Below, piece after piece: positions 1 through 8,570 of a DNA stretch of 64,000 nucleotides. The position numbers and the translations under genes were made by a program. Position 1 is the stretch's first letter. The number at the start of each line of letters is the position of its first letter. The notes beneath the pieces were generated by a model, which made no database searches, was not told the DNA's origin, and saw only the letters and a list, made by a program, of their open reading frames with translations. This stretch comes from Orlajensenia sp037404875. Its GTDB lineage: Bacteria > Actinomycetota > Actinomycetes > Actinomycetales > Microbacteriaceae. The stretch spans positions 1 to 64,000 of the forward strand of contig NZ_JBBELO010000007.1 in the NCBI RefSeq assembly GCF_037404875.1, in the 5' to 3' direction.

Positions 1-315
1 GCACATCATCCCGCGCACGGTGTTCTCGGCCATCGAGAGCCGCAACGCCAGATCCTTCGCCACGCACCGTTCCAACAGTTCGGAGAACATCCGGGTGGAC
101 ACCTGCACGGAACCCACGTAAATCTCCGGTGAGCGCCGGGCCGCATCCAGGACGGCGGCGATCATCGCATACACCCCCGCAGAAGCCCGCGCCGCGGCGA
201 CCTCGGCATCCCGCACCATCTCCAGGCAGTCCTCGAGATGGCCGCGCTCGGTCGGCGACCAGTCCTCATCATCGAAGTCCCCAAGGTACTTGAGGTCTTC
301 CAGGAGCGCCGCCAT
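1..315 (-). CDS. DUF222 / 13E12-family HNH endonuclease-type protein, N-terminal part (runs off window)
   Basis: The visible 105 residues begin MAALLEDLKYLGDF and include a helical stretch around STRMFSELLERCVAKDLALRLSMAENTV, which resembles the N-terminal DUF222 region of actinobacterial 13E12-type proteins; these usually end in an HNH nuclease motif, which would lie outside the window. The ATG at 315 is preceded by TAAACT six bases upstream, so it is probably translated from a leaderless message, and a LexA-type box overlaps that -10. In Mycobacterium tuberculosis many 13E12 genes carry SOS boxes, so damage induction is expected. Family assignment rests on a partial sequence. Confidence 0.7.
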   Translation of the reverse strand, partial: MAALLEDLKYLGDFDDEDWSPTERGHLEDCLEMVRDAEVAAARASAGVYAMIAAVLDAARRSPEIYVGSVQVSTRMFSELLERCVAKDLALRLSMAENTVRGMMC

Positions 316-321
316 ACCCCC

Positions 322-327
322 AGTTTA
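322..327 (-). promoter_or_regulatory. -10 element (TAAACT) of the DUF222 gene, leaderless layout
   Basis: TAAACT on the minus strand ends six bases before the ATG at 315 and overlaps the LexA-like box. Confidence 0.55.
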
Positions 328-341
328 GAACACGTGTTCGA
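326..341. promoter_or_regulatory. LexA/SOS-box-like palindrome
   Basis: TAGAACACGTGTTCGA matches the actinobacterial/Gram-positive SOS consensus TCGAAC-N4-GTTCGA at all but one position; the core GAAC-N4-GTTC is perfect. It overlaps the predicted -10 of the DUF222/HNH gene, where bound LexA would block transcription. Confidence 0.75.
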
Positions 342-461
342 TAACCGCAAGGCTTAGGACACATTCTTTTTCCCGTTTCACCAGCATTTTCCGGGCACCG
401 CCGTGATCACCAGACGAGTCCTCTCTGCGGCCGACTGCTGAGCCACGAGGACTCACTCAAC

Positions 462-467
462 TATGGT
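462..467 (+). promoter_or_regulatory. -10 element (TATGGT) of dxr, leaderless layout
   Basis: TATGGT ends six bases before the GTG at 474. The ATG inside it (463) is in another frame and is not the start. Confidence 0.5.
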
Positions 468-473
468 GAGCAG

Positions 474-1556
474 GTGCGCAGAGTCATCATCCTCGGCTCC
501 ACCGGCTCCATCGGAACCCAGGCCCTCGACGTGATCGCCGCCCACCGCGATCGATTCGAGGTGGTGGGCCTCGGCGCCGGCAGCAATCGCGCCGTGCTCG
601 AGGAGCAGGCACGCGCCTTCGACGTCGAGCACACCGCACTCGGTGCGCAGGAGGCGGAGCAGCTCGTGCGCGACATCGAGGCCGACGTCGTCGTCAACGG
701 CATCACGGGCTCCATCGGGCTGGGGCCGACCCTCGCTGCTCTGGAGGTCGGTCGCACCCTCGCGCTGGCCAACAAGGAGTCGCTCATCGTCGGCGGCGAA
801 CTCGTTACCGCACTCGCGGCACCCGGGCAGATCGTGCCCGTGGACTCCGAGCACTCGGCGATCGCGCAGGCGCTGTCGGCCGGCACCCACGCCGAGGTGC
901 GCCGGTTGGTGCTCACGGCATCCGGCGGCCCTTTCCGCGGCCGCTCGCGCGCCGAGTTGCAGCACGTCACGCCCGCGGAGGCGCTCGCCCACCCGACGTG
1001 GGACATGGGACTCGTCGTCACGACCAACTCCGCGACGCTCGTCAACAAGGGGCTCGAGGTCATCGAGGCGCACCTCCTGTTCGACATCGGCTACGACGAC
1101 ATCGACGTCACGGTGCATCCGCAGTCGGTCGTGCACTCGATGGTGGAGTTCGTCGATGGGTCGAGCATTCTGCAGGCCTCCCCTCCCGACATGCGACTGC
1201 CGATCTCCCTCGGGCTGGACTGGCCGCACCGGGTCGCCGGGGTGGGGGTGCCCCTTGACTGGGCCCGTTCGCACACCTGGAGCTTCGAGCCGCTCGACGA
1301 GGACGCATTCCCGGCCGTCGCGCTCGCCAAGCACGTCGGCAGAGCCGGCTCGAGCTACCCGGCGGTGTTCAACGCCGCCAACGAACAGGCCGTGCATGCC
1401 TTCCACGAGGGGCGCATCGGCTTCCTCGACATCGTCGACACGGTGCGGCGGGTGGTGGATGCGCACACGCCGGCCTCGGGCGGACTCACCCGCGAGTCGC
1501 TTGCGGAGGCGGAGCGCTGGGCACGCGAGCAGGCCGACGGCATCATCGCCGCGTGA
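474..1556 (+). CDS. dxr: 1-deoxy-D-xylulose 5-phosphate reductoisomerase
   Basis: Dxr (IspC) makes 2-C-methyl-D-erythritol 4-phosphate with NADPH, the committed step of the MEP isoprenoid pathway, in the cytosol. The 360-residue protein has the Rossmann motif GSTGSIG (residues 8-14), ANKES (99-103), the metal-binding D124-S-E126 and the E195/E198 pair in NKGLEVIEA, plus the C-terminal NAANE segment. It is about 30 residues shorter than many homologues because the region between the nucleotide-binding strand and EADVVVN is compact; all key residues are kept. The start is GTG 474. It is followed by rseP as in other actinobacteria, where ispG normally comes next. Confidence 0.95.
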   Translation: MRRVIILGSTGSIGTQALDVIAAHRDRFEVVGLGAGSNRAVLEEQARAFDVEHTALGAQEAEQLVRDIEADVVVNGITGSIGLGPTLAALEVGRTLALANKESLIVGGELVTALAAPGQIVPVDSEHSAIAQALSAGTHAEVRRLVLTASGGPFRGRSRAELQHVTPAEALAHPTWDMGLVVTTNSATLVNKGLEVIEAHLLFDIGYDDIDVTVHPQSVVHSMVEFVDGSSILQASPPDMRLPISLGLDWPHRVAGVGVPLDWARSHTWSFEPLDEDAFPAVALAKHVGRAGSSYPAVFNAANEQAVHAFHEGRIGFLDIVDTVRRVVDAHTPASGGLTRESLAEAERWAREQADGIIAA

Positions 1557-1602
1557 GAGCCTGCTGACAGGCGGTCACCAGTACATTCCAAGCTGGTCGC
1601 AC

Positions 1603-1608
1603 TAACCT
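1603..1608 (+). promoter_or_regulatory. -10 element (TAACCT) of rseP, leaderless layout
   Basis: TAACCT ends six bases before the GTG at 1615; no Shine-Dalgarno sequence precedes the start. Confidence 0.55.
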
Positions 1609-1614
1609 GAGGCC

Positions 1615-3039
1615 GTGGAATCCGTCCTGCCCTTCATCATCGGCGTGCTCGCCCTCGCGTTGGGGCTCGCGATCTCGATCGCCCTGCACGAGATGGGCCA
1701 CCTGCTGCCGGCCAAGCTGTTCGGCGTCAAGGTGACGCAGTACATGATCGGCTTCGGACCCACACTGTTCTCCCGCCGCAAGGGCGAGACGGAATACGGG
1801 TTCAAGGCCATTCCGCTCGGCGGCTACATCTCGATGGTCGGCATGTTCCCGCCCAAGAAGGGCGAGGCCGTCACGACCGGGGGCACCGGCTTCTTCAGCA
1901 CGATGGTGCAGGAGGGTCGCACCGACAGTGGTCCGCTGACGGAACGACTCGACGACGGCATCGACGCGCGCGAGGCGGGCAAGCCCGGCTACTTCGGCCG
2001 CATGGCGGAGGATGCGCGCGCGGCGAGCGCGGAGACGATCACCGCCGGTGACGAGCATCGGGCGTTCTACCTGCTGCCCGTGTGGAAGCGCATCATCGTG
2101 ATGTTCGGCGGCCCCTTCATGAACCTCGTCATCGCGGTCGTGCTCTTCGGAGTGCTGCTGATGGGCTTCGGCACCGCCCAGGCATCGACCACCGTCGGCA
2201 GCGTCTCGGCGTGCGTGCTGCCCGCCACGAGCACCCGCACGGCGTGCGACGATGCGGACCCCGCCGCTCCCGGCGCGGAAGCGGGCCTGCGACCGGGCGA
2301 CCGGCTCGTCTCGATCGACGGCAAGCCGGTCACCAGCTGGGATTCCTCCACGCGCGAGATCCGCTCCTCAGCGGGCCAGACGCTCGACGTGGTCGTCGAG
2401 CGCGACGGCGAGAAGGTGAGCCTGCAGATCACCCCGCTGCTCACCGAGCGCCCGGTCTACGACGCCGCGGGCAAGGCCGTCACGAACGCCGACGGCTCGG
2501 CGAAGACCGAGAAGGTGGGCTTCGTCGGCATCGGGCCGGCGAGCGAGCTGGTGCCGCAGCCCGCAACGGCCGTCCTGCCCGCCGTCGGCCAGAACATCAC
2601 CGCCGTCGGCGGCATGATCCTCAACCTGCCGCAGCGCATGGTCGACGTCGCCAATGCGGCGTTCGGTTCCGGGCCGCGCGACCCGAACGGCCCGATCAGC
2701 GTGGTCGGAGTGGGGCGGGTCGCCGGTGAGATCGCGGCCATCGACGCCCCGGTCGCGTCGAAGGTCGCGAGCATCATCGGGTTGGTCGCCTCGCTCAACG
2801 TCGCGCTGTTCGTCTTCAACCTCATCCCGTTGCTGCCCCTCGACGGCGGGCACATCGCGGGAGCGCTCTGGGAAGGCATCCGTCGGTGGTTCGCGAAGCT
2901 GCGCGGACGACGCGATCCCGGCCCCGTCGACATCGCCAAGCTCATGCCGCTGACCTTCGTGGTCGTCATCGTGCTCGGTGCCATGAGCGCGTTGCTCATC
3001 TACGCCGACATCGTCAAGCCGATCAACCTGTTCGGCTGA
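1615..3039 (+). CDS. rseP: Site-2 intramembrane zinc metalloprotease (RseP/Rip1 type)
   Basis: This 474-residue membrane protease cleaves transmembrane substrates such as anti-sigma factors within the bilayer (M50B family; the Mycobacterium homologue is Rip1). The zinc motif HEMGH is at residues 25-29 in the first membrane helix, a PDZ domain lies around residues 220-300 (AGLRPGDRLVSIDGKPV), and the second metal-ligand motif LDGGH is at 409-413, followed by a last membrane segment. The length exceeds that of Rip1 because of an extra loop at about residues 85-140. The GTG start agrees with the -10 element six bases upstream. It sits directly after dxr. Confidence 0.92.
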   Translation: MESVLPFIIGVLALALGLAISIALHEMGHLLPAKLFGVKVTQYMIGFGPTLFSRRKGETEYGFKAIPLGGYISMVGMFPPKKGEAVTTGGTGFFSTMVQEGRTDSGPLTERLDDGIDAREAGKPGYFGRMAEDARAASAETITAGDEHRAFYLLPVWKRIIVMFGGPFMNLVIAVVLFGVLLMGFGTAQASTTVGSVSACVLPATSTRTACDDADPAAPGAEAGLRPGDRLVSIDGKPVTSWDSSTREIRSSAGQTLDVVVERDGEKVSLQITPLLTERPVYDAAGKAVTNADGSAKTEKVGFVGIGPASELVPQPATAVLPAVGQNITAVGGMILNLPQRMVDVANAAFGSGPRDPNGPISVVGVGRVAGEIAAIDAPVASKVASIIGLVASLNVALFVFNLIPLLPLDGGHIAGALWEGIRRWFAKLRGRRDPGPVDIAKLMPLTFVVVIVLGAMSALLIYADIVKPINLFG

Positions 3040-3045
3040 GCGCCC

Positions 3046-4230
3046 TCAGCGTCGCAGCAGCAACGCGTCACCCTGGCCGCCGCCTCCGCACAGTGCCACG
3101 GCCGCCCTGCCGGAGCCGCGCCGGGCCAGCTCGTGCGCGGCGTGCAGGGCCAGCCGCGCGCCCGATGCGCCGATCGGATGCCCGAGAGCGATGGCGCCGC
3201 CCTGCGGGTTCACGATCGCGGCATCCAGCCCGAGGTCGCGGATGGACTGCACCGCGACGGCGGCGAACGCCTCGTTGATCTCCACGAGATCGAGGTCGGA
3301 TGCCTTCCAGCCCTGCCGTTTCAGGGCGGCGGCGATCGCGTTGGAGGGCTGGGAGTGCAGCGCGTTGTCCGGTCCGGCGACGTGGCCCGACGACTCGACC
3401 ACGGCGAGCCAGCTCAGTCCGTTCGCCTCGGCGTACTCCCGGCTGGCGATCACGAGCGCGCTGGCGCCGTCGGAGAGCGGCGATGAGTTGCCCGCCGTGA
3501 TGGTGCCCTCCTTCGAGAACGCCGGTCGCAGCCCAGCGAGGGTCTCGACGCTCGAGTCCGGCCGCACGCCCTCGTCGGTCTCGACGAGAACCGGCTCGCC
3601 CTTCCGCTGCGGCACCGGCACGGGCACGATCTCGGCGTCGAAGGTGCCATCGGCCTGGGCTCGGCCGGCCCGCTGGTGCGAGGCCGCGGCGATCTCGTCC
3701 TGTTCGGTGCGCCCGATGCCGAGGCCGGCGTTGTGGCCCTCCGTCGATTCGCCCATCGAGACGCCGTCGAAGGCATCCGTCAGCCCGTCGTAGGCGGCGG
3801 AGTCGAGCATGGTCACGCTGCCGTACGCCCAGCCCCGACGCGAGCCGGGAAGAAGGTGCGGCGCATTCGTCATCGATTCCTGGCCGCCGGCGACCACGAC
3901 CTGCGCCTCGCCGAGCCGGATCATCCTGGCGGCGTCCACGACGGCGGCCAGGCCCGACAGGCAGACCTTGTTGAGCGTCATCGCGGGCACTCGCCACGGG
4001 ATGCCTGCTGCGACGGCGCTCTGCTTCGCCGGGTTCTGGCCCGCTCCGGCCTGCAGAACCTGGCCCATGAGCACGGCGTCGATGTCGTCGACGTCGACCC
4101 CCGACTTCTCGATCGCGTCGCGGATGGCGAGAGTGCCCAATTCAACCGCAGACAGGGCGGCCAGTTGGCCGTTCACGCGTCCCTGCGGGGTGCGGGAACC
4201 GGAGAGGATGACGACCTCGGTGGCGTTCAT
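3046..4230 (-). CDS. Acetyl-CoA C-acetyltransferase (thiolase)
   Basis: A 394-residue type II thiolase that condenses or cleaves acetoacetyl-CoA. The nucleophile C90 lies in NKVCLSG, H351 in GHPIGASG and the second catalytic cysteine C381 in CGGGGQGDA; NEAFA is also present. The ATG at 4230 has a GAAGGAG ribosome site. It is convergent with rseP and divergent from a 3-hydroxybutyrate dehydrogenase-scoA-scoB operon, so it most likely cleaves the acetoacetyl-CoA formed there, the last step of ketone-body use, although a biosynthetic role is possible. Confidence 0.93.
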   Translation of the reverse strand: MNATEVVILSGSRTPQGRVNGQLAALSAVELGTLAIRDAIEKSGVDVDDIDAVLMGQVLQAGAGQNPAKQSAVAAGIPWRVPAMTLNKVCLSGLAAVVDAARMIRLGEAQVVVAGGQESMTNAPHLLPGSRRGWAYGSVTMLDSAAYDGLTDAFDGVSMGESTEGHNAGLGIGRTEQDEIAAASHQRAGRAQADGTFDAEIVPVPVPQRKGEPVLVETDEGVRPDSSVETLAGLRPAFSKEGTITAGNSSPLSDGASALVIASREYAEANGLSWLAVVESSGHVAGPDNALHSQPSNAIAAALKRQGWKASDLDLVEINEAFAAVAVQSIRDLGLDAAIVNPQGGAIALGHPIGASGARLALHAAHELARRGSGRAAVALCGGGGQGDALLLRR

Positions 4231-4398
4231 GGATCGGTGACTCCTTCGTCGCTGCGCGCATGGCGTTCTTCCAGTCTAGGCAGCGGGGTGTGCACATCCG
4301 GGTGCATCCACTACGGTCGATTCCGTCGAGGGAGACGGTGGGCGCGGCAGTCCCAGAAGGATGCCGTCCCGGGCTCCCGGCAGGGAGGAGAGCGGTTC

Positions 4399-5145
4399 AT
4401 GACCGATCTGACGGGGCGCAGGGCGCTCATCACCGGGGGAGCCAGCGGCATCGGACGCGCCTGCGCCCAGGCGTTCGCCACGGCAGGGGCATCCGTCGTC
4501 ATCGCCGACGTCAACGGCGACGCCGCGGCGCGCATCGCCGCCGACCTCGACGCCGAGTCGTGGGAGGTCGACCTCTCCGACGTCGCCGCCCTGCGGGAGC
4601 TGAGCCTGGACTGCGACATCCTCGTCAACAACGCCGGCATCCAGCAGGTCACTCCGATCGACCAGTTCGATCCCGAGCGTTTCTCGCTCATCCTGCGCAT
4701 CATGCTCGAGGCGCCGTTCCTGCTCATCCGGGCCGCCCTCCCGGGCATGTACGAACGCGGGTGGGGCCGCATCATCAACCTCTCGAGCGTGCACGGGCTG
4801 CGCGCCTCGCCATACAAGGCCGCCTACGTGTCGGCCAAGCACGGCCTCGAGGGGCTCTCGAAGGTGACCGCGCTGGAGGGGGCGGCCCGCGGCGTGACGA
4901 GCAACTGCATCGACCCGTCGTACGTGCGCACCCCGCTCGTCGAGAAGCAGGTCGCCGACCAGGCGCGAGTGCACGGCATCCCGGAGGAGGAGGTGCTCGA
5001 GAAGATCATGCTCACGGAACCGGCCATCAAGCGCCTCGTCGAGCCCGAGGAGGTCGCGAGCCTGGCCCTCTGGCTCGTCGGTGAGCACTCCGGCATGGTC
5101 ACGGGAGCCAGTTACACGATCGACGGCGGATGGAGCGCGCGATGA
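4399..5145 (+). CDS. bdhA: 3-hydroxybutyrate dehydrogenase (short-chain dehydrogenase)
   Basis: A 248-residue SDR. The cofactor motif TGGASGIG is at residues 12-19, NNAG at 77-80, and the catalytic S130, Y143 and K147 are in place (YVSAK). The C-terminal part (LVEKQVADQAR, EEEVLEKIML) matches the helical lid seen in D-3-hydroxybutyrate dehydrogenases, which oxidise 3-hydroxybutyrate to acetoacetate with NAD. The start is ATG 4399, with GGGAGGAG just upstream; the reading frame stays open far upstream but that part is antisense to the thiolase. Its stop overlaps the start of scoA, so the next step is co-translated. Confidence 0.85.
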   Translation: MTDLTGRRALITGGASGIGRACAQAFATAGASVVIADVNGDAAARIAADLDAESWEVDLSDVAALRELSLDCDILVNNAGIQQVTPIDQFDPERFSLILRIMLEAPFLLIRAALPGMYERGWGRIINLSSVHGLRASPYKAAYVSAKHGLEGLSKVTALEGAARGVTSNCIDPSYVRTPLVEKQVADQARVHGIPEEEVLEKIMLTEPAIKRLVEPEEVASLALWLVGEHSGMVTGASYTIDGGWSAR

Positions 5146-5915
5146 GCCTCGACAAGGTCTTCGACAGTGCAACGGAGGCCGTCGCCGACATCCCGAGAGG
5201 GGCGAGCATCGCCGTCGGCGGGTTCGGCCTGTGCGGCATCCCGATGGTGTTGATCGACGCGCTCCTGCAGAGCGGCGTCGACGATCTCGCGATCGTGAGC
5301 AACAACTGCGGCGTCGACGACTGGGGCCTCGGCGTGCTGCTCGCGGCGCACCGCATCCGCAAGATGACGTCGTCGTACGTGGGGGAGAACAAGGAGTTCG
5401 AGCGGCAGTACCTCTCTGGAGAGCTGGAACTCGAGCTCACGCCGCAGGGCACGCTCGCCGAGAAGCTGCGCGCGGGCGGCAGCGGCATCGCGGGCTTCTT
5501 CACCCAGACCGGCGTCGGCACGCAGGTGGCGGACGGAGGGCTGCCGCAGCGCTACGACGGCAACGGCGGAGTCGCGCTGGCGTCGTCGGCCAAGCAGGTG
5601 CAGTCCTTCGCCGTGCGCGGGCGCGAGCGGGAGTTCGTGCTCGAGGAGGCCATCACGACCGACTTCGCGCTCGTTCACGCCAAGCGGGCGGATCGCCACG
5701 GGAACCTCGTGTTCGACAAGTCCGCCCGCAATTTCTCGCCGCTCGCCGCGATGGCGGGCACTGTGGCGATCGCCGAGGTCGAGGAGCTCGTCGAGGCAGG
5801 GGGCATCGAGCCCGACGACGTCCACCTTCCCGGGGTCTTCATCGACCGCGTCGTCGTGGTCGGTCCCGACGTGGAGAAGCGGATCGAACGACGCACCGTG
5901 CGGAAGGACTCCTGA
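5142..5915 (+). CDS. scoA: Succinyl-CoA:3-ketoacid CoA-transferase subunit A
   Basis: The 257-residue A subunit of a class I CoA-transferase that activates acetoacetate using succinyl-CoA. It shows the family pattern GGFGLCGIP near residue 23, SNNCG, and the C-terminal ARNFSPLAA block. The ATG at 5142 overlaps the bdhA stop (ATGA); an in-frame ATG lies four codons upstream at 5130. scoB follows after one base, giving an operon bdhA-scoA-scoB for conversion of 3-hydroxybutyrate to acetoacetyl-CoA. Confidence 0.92.
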   Translation: MSLDKVFDSATEAVADIPRGASIAVGGFGLCGIPMVLIDALLQSGVDDLAIVSNNCGVDDWGLGVLLAAHRIRKMTSSYVGENKEFERQYLSGELELELTPQGTLAEKLRAGGSGIAGFFTQTGVGTQVADGGLPQRYDGNGGVALASSAKQVQSFAVRGREREFVLEEAITTDFALVHAKRADRHGNLVFDKSARNFSPLAAMAGTVAIAEVEELVEAGGIEPDDVHLPGVFIDRVVVVGPDVEKRIERRTVRKDS

Positions 5916-5916
5916 G

Positions 5917-6552
5917 ATGGCCCTGACGAGAGAGCAGATGGCGGCGCGGGCGGCCGCGGAGCTGCGCGACGGCGCCTACGTCAACCTGGGCATCGGCCTG
6001 CCGACCCTCGTGCCGAACTACGTTCCCGATGGGGTGACCGTGGTGCTGCAGAGCGAGAACGGCATCCTCGGCGTCGGTCCGTATCCGACCGACGACGCGG
6101 TGGATCCCAACCTGATCAACGCGGGCAAGGAGACGGTGACCGTGCTGCCCGGCGCCGCCTTCTTCGACTCTGCGACGAGTTTCGGGATGATCCGCGGCGG
6201 CAAGATCGACGCGGCCATCCTCGGTGCCATGCAGGTGTCGGCAGCAGGCGACCTGGCCAATTGGATGATCCCGGGCAAGATGGTCAAGGGACCGGGCGGC
6301 GCGATGGATCTCGTGCACGGCGCTCGCCGCGTGATCGTGCTCATGGAGCACGTGGCGCGCGACGGCTCGCCGAAGATCGTGGACGCCTGCACGCTGCCGC
6401 TGACCGGCAGGGGTGTCGTGGATCGCATCATCACCGACCTCGCCGTCATCGACGTGACGGATGCCGGCCTCGAGCTCGTCGAGTTGGCCCCCGGCGTCTC
6501 GGTCGACGAGGTGAGCGCGGCGACCCAGTCTCAGTTGCTCGTCGCGCTCTGA
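5917..6552 (+). CDS. scoB: Succinyl-CoA:3-ketoacid CoA-transferase subunit B
   Basis: The 211-residue B subunit carries the catalytic glutamate E47 in SENG, which forms the acyl-CoA thioester intermediate, and the NLGIGLPTLVPNYVP signature at residues 23-37. It starts one base after the scoA stop and is expected to form an A2B2 cytosolic complex with it. The operon ends about 60 bases before ispG, which has its own promoter. Confidence 0.93.
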   Translation: MALTREQMAARAAAELRDGAYVNLGIGLPTLVPNYVPDGVTVVLQSENGILGVGPYPTDDAVDPNLINAGKETVTVLPGAAFFDSATSFGMIRGGKIDAAILGAMQVSAAGDLANWMIPGKMVKGPGGAMDLVHGARRVIVLMEHVARDGSPKIVDACTLPLTGRGVVDRIITDLAVIDVTDAGLELVELAPGVSVDEVSAATQSQLLVAL

Positions 6553-6600
6553 ACGCCGCGCATTCACCGACCGCCAGCCGGTTCTCAGCGGCCCCGGTCG

Positions 6601-6606
6601 TAAGCT
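6601..6606 (+). promoter_or_regulatory. -10 element (TAAGCT) of ispG, leaderless layout
   Basis: TAAGCT ends six bases before the GTG at 6613. Confidence 0.55.
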
Positions 6607-6612
6607 AGAGCC

Positions 6613-7761
6613 GTGCCCGCTGTGAATCTTGGAATGCCGAAAATTCCCGAAACCCTGGCCCCGCGCCGCAAGTCGCGCCAGATCAAGGTGGGCAAGGTGC
6701 TCGTCGGCGGTGACGCCCCCGTGAGCGTGCAGTCGATGACGACCACCCCCACGACCAACATCAACGCGACGCTCCAGCAGATCGCCGAGCTGACGGCGAC
6801 CGGATGCGACATCGTGCGGGTGGCCGTGCCCAGCCGCGACGACGCCGAGGCCCTTCCGATCATCGCGAAGAAGAGCCAGATCCCGGTCATCGCCGACATC
6901 CACTTCCAGCCGAACTACGTCTACGCGGCCATCGACGCCGGCTGCGCCGCGGTGCGCGTGAACCCCGGCAACATCCGCAAGTTCGACGACCAGGTCGGCA
7001 AGATCGCCGCGGCGGCCAAGGCGGCCGGCGTCTCCATCCGCATCGGCGTCAACGCCGGCTCCCTCGAGCCCAGCCTCATGCAGAAGTACGGCAAGGCGAC
7101 TCCCGAGGCACTCGTCGAGAGTGCCGTCTGGGAGGCGAGCCTGTTCGAGGAGCACGACTTCCACGACTTCAAGATCTCGGTCAAGCACAACGACCCCGTC
7201 ATCATGGTCAAGGCCTACCGCCTGCTCGCCGAGCGCGGCGACTGGCCGTTGCACCTCGGAGTGACCGAGGCCGGCCCGGCATTCCAGGGCACCATCAAGA
7301 GCGCGACGGCCTTCGGCATTCTGCTCGGCGAGGGCATCGGCGACACCATCCGCGTCTCGCTGAGCGCGCCTCCCGCCGAGGAGGTCAAGGTGGGCCTGCA
7401 GATCCTGCAGTCCCTCAACCTGCGCGAGCGCAAGCTCGAGATCGTCTCGTGCCCGAGCTGCGGCCGCGCCCAGGTGGATGTCTACAAGCTCGCCAACGAC
7501 GTGACCGACGGGCTCGAGGGCATGAGCGTACCCTTGCGCGTCGCCGTGATGGGCTGCGTCGTCAACGGACCCGGCGAGGCCCGTGAGGCCGACCTCGGCG
7601 TGGCATCCGGGAACGGAAAGGGCCAGATCTTCGTGAAGGGCCAGGTCATCAAGACCGTTCCGGAGTCGGAGATCGTCGCGACGCTCATCGCCGAGGCGAA
7701 CCGCATCGCGGCCGAGACGGGCGAGACCGCACTCGGTTCTCCCGTCGTCTCCGTGGTCTGA
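6613..7761 (+). CDS. ispG: 4-hydroxy-3-methylbut-2-enyl diphosphate synthase (GcpE)
   Basis: IspG is the [4Fe-4S] reductase of the MEP pathway that converts MEcPP to HMBPP. The 382-residue protein has the TIM-barrel part with SVQSMTTT and RVNPGNI, and the cluster cysteines C280 and C283 (CPSCGRAQ) and C315 (MGCVVNGPGEA). The start is GTG 6613 with a -10 element six bases upstream. In related genomes it directly follows rseP; here four ketone-body genes separate them. Confidence 0.96.
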   Translation: MPAVNLGMPKIPETLAPRRKSRQIKVGKVLVGGDAPVSVQSMTTTPTTNINATLQQIAELTATGCDIVRVAVPSRDDAEALPIIAKKSQIPVIADIHFQPNYVYAAIDAGCAAVRVNPGNIRKFDDQVGKIAAAAKAAGVSIRIGVNAGSLEPSLMQKYGKATPEALVESAVWEASLFEEHDFHDFKISVKHNDPVIMVKAYRLLAERGDWPLHLGVTEAGPAFQGTIKSATAFGILLGEGIGDTIRVSLSAPPAEEVKVGLQILQSLNLRERKLEIVSCPSCGRAQVDVYKLANDVTDGLEGMSVPLRVAVMGCVVNGPGEAREADLGVASGNGKGQIFVKGQVIKTVPESEIVATLIAEANRIAAETGETALGSPVVSVV

Positions 7762-7886
7762 CGCAGGGGCCGCCCGGCCGTCGCGCTTTTCGATGGGAGA
7801 GCGGTCCGCCACATGAGAAAGCTCTCACCGGGGTTGCCGACTCGCGCCGCACGTCGTCAGTCTTGACGCATGGGTGAGGTGGCCTG

Positions 7887-8561
7887 ATGATTCGCACCGC
7901 TGGTCTTGCGGCCGGGGCGGCTGCCGCCGTGCTCGCCATCGGCGGTGTCTCGGCCGGCGCGGTCGTGCTGCAGAAGGCCTTCCAGGTCGACGAGTCGGCA
8001 CCCCGGATCACGGCCGAAGAGGGCGTCCAGGCGTCGCGTCCGACCCCCGAAGCCGTCCCGTCGGCGGTGCCAGCGCCATCCCCCTCGGCTGAACAAACCC
8101 CCCAGGTTCAGCCGGTCGTGGCGGAGCCTGTGCCCGTCGACGGGACTTCCACGCCTTCGACGGATGCCGTCGACGGCGCCGCTGCGGACTCCGGCACGTC
8201 GGGCGACGGCGCCGCCGCACCCGCTCCGGCTCCGGCTCCGGCTCCGGCGCCCGCGCCCCCTGCGGCCCCGGCACCCGCCCCGGCTCCCGCGCCCGCCGAC
8301 CCGCCGGCACCGCCCGCCGATCCGCCGGCACCGCCCGCGGACCCCGGAGGCGGCGACCCGGAGCCCGGTGACCCCGGCCCGGGTGATCCGGGCGAGGGTC
8401 CCGGCGACGGCCAGCAGGGGAACGACTGGTGGGACCAGCACGGTGGCGGTCCTGGCGGCGGCCACGGTTGGGGCGGCGGCGGCTGGAACGGGCACGGCTG
8501 GGGCGGTGGCGGCTGGGACGGCGACCATGGCGGAGGCTGGGGCGACGACGACGGAGACTGA
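7887..8561 (+). CDS. Exported proline- and glycine-rich low-complexity protein
   Basis: A 224-residue protein of unknown function. Residues 1-28 form a signal peptide or anchor (MIRTAGLAAGAAAAVLAIGG). Then come a Ser/Thr/Pro-rich linker, an Ala-Pro repeat (about residues 111-135), DPPAPPA repeats, a Gly-Asp-Pro stretch, and a tail rich in Gly, Trp, His and Asp (GGGWNGHGWGGGG). The layout suggests a wall-spanning stalk with a His/Asp-rich tip that could bind metal, which is a guess. The gene is convergent with a two-component system whose genes end ten bases away. A GAGGTGG ribosome site precedes the ATG. Confidence 0.65.
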   Translation: MIRTAGLAAGAAAAVLAIGGVSAGAVVLQKAFQVDESAPRITAEEGVQASRPTPEAVPSAVPAPSPSAEQTPQVQPVVAEPVPVDGTSTPSTDAVDGAAADSGTSGDGAAAPAPAPAPAPAPAPPAAPAPAPAPAPADPPAPPADPPAPPADPGGGDPEPGDPGPGDPGEGPGDGQQGNDWWDQHGGGPGGGHGWGGGGWNGHGWGGGGWDGDHGGGWGDDDGD

Positions 8562-8570
8562 GCGCCCGGC

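Noticed and set aside
3676..4398. Long N-terminal extension of the 3-hydroxybutyrate dehydrogenase frame
   Set aside because: It runs antisense to the thiolase; the SDR fold and a GGGAGGAG site begin at 4399.
5839..7812. 657-residue minus-strand open frame opposite scoB and ispG
   Set aside because: Same reason: antisense low-complexity frame over conserved enzymes.
8210..8345. Tandem DNA repeat in the Pro/Ala region
   Set aside because: It is the coding repeat of Ala-Pro and DPPAPPA motifs inside a gene, not an independent element.
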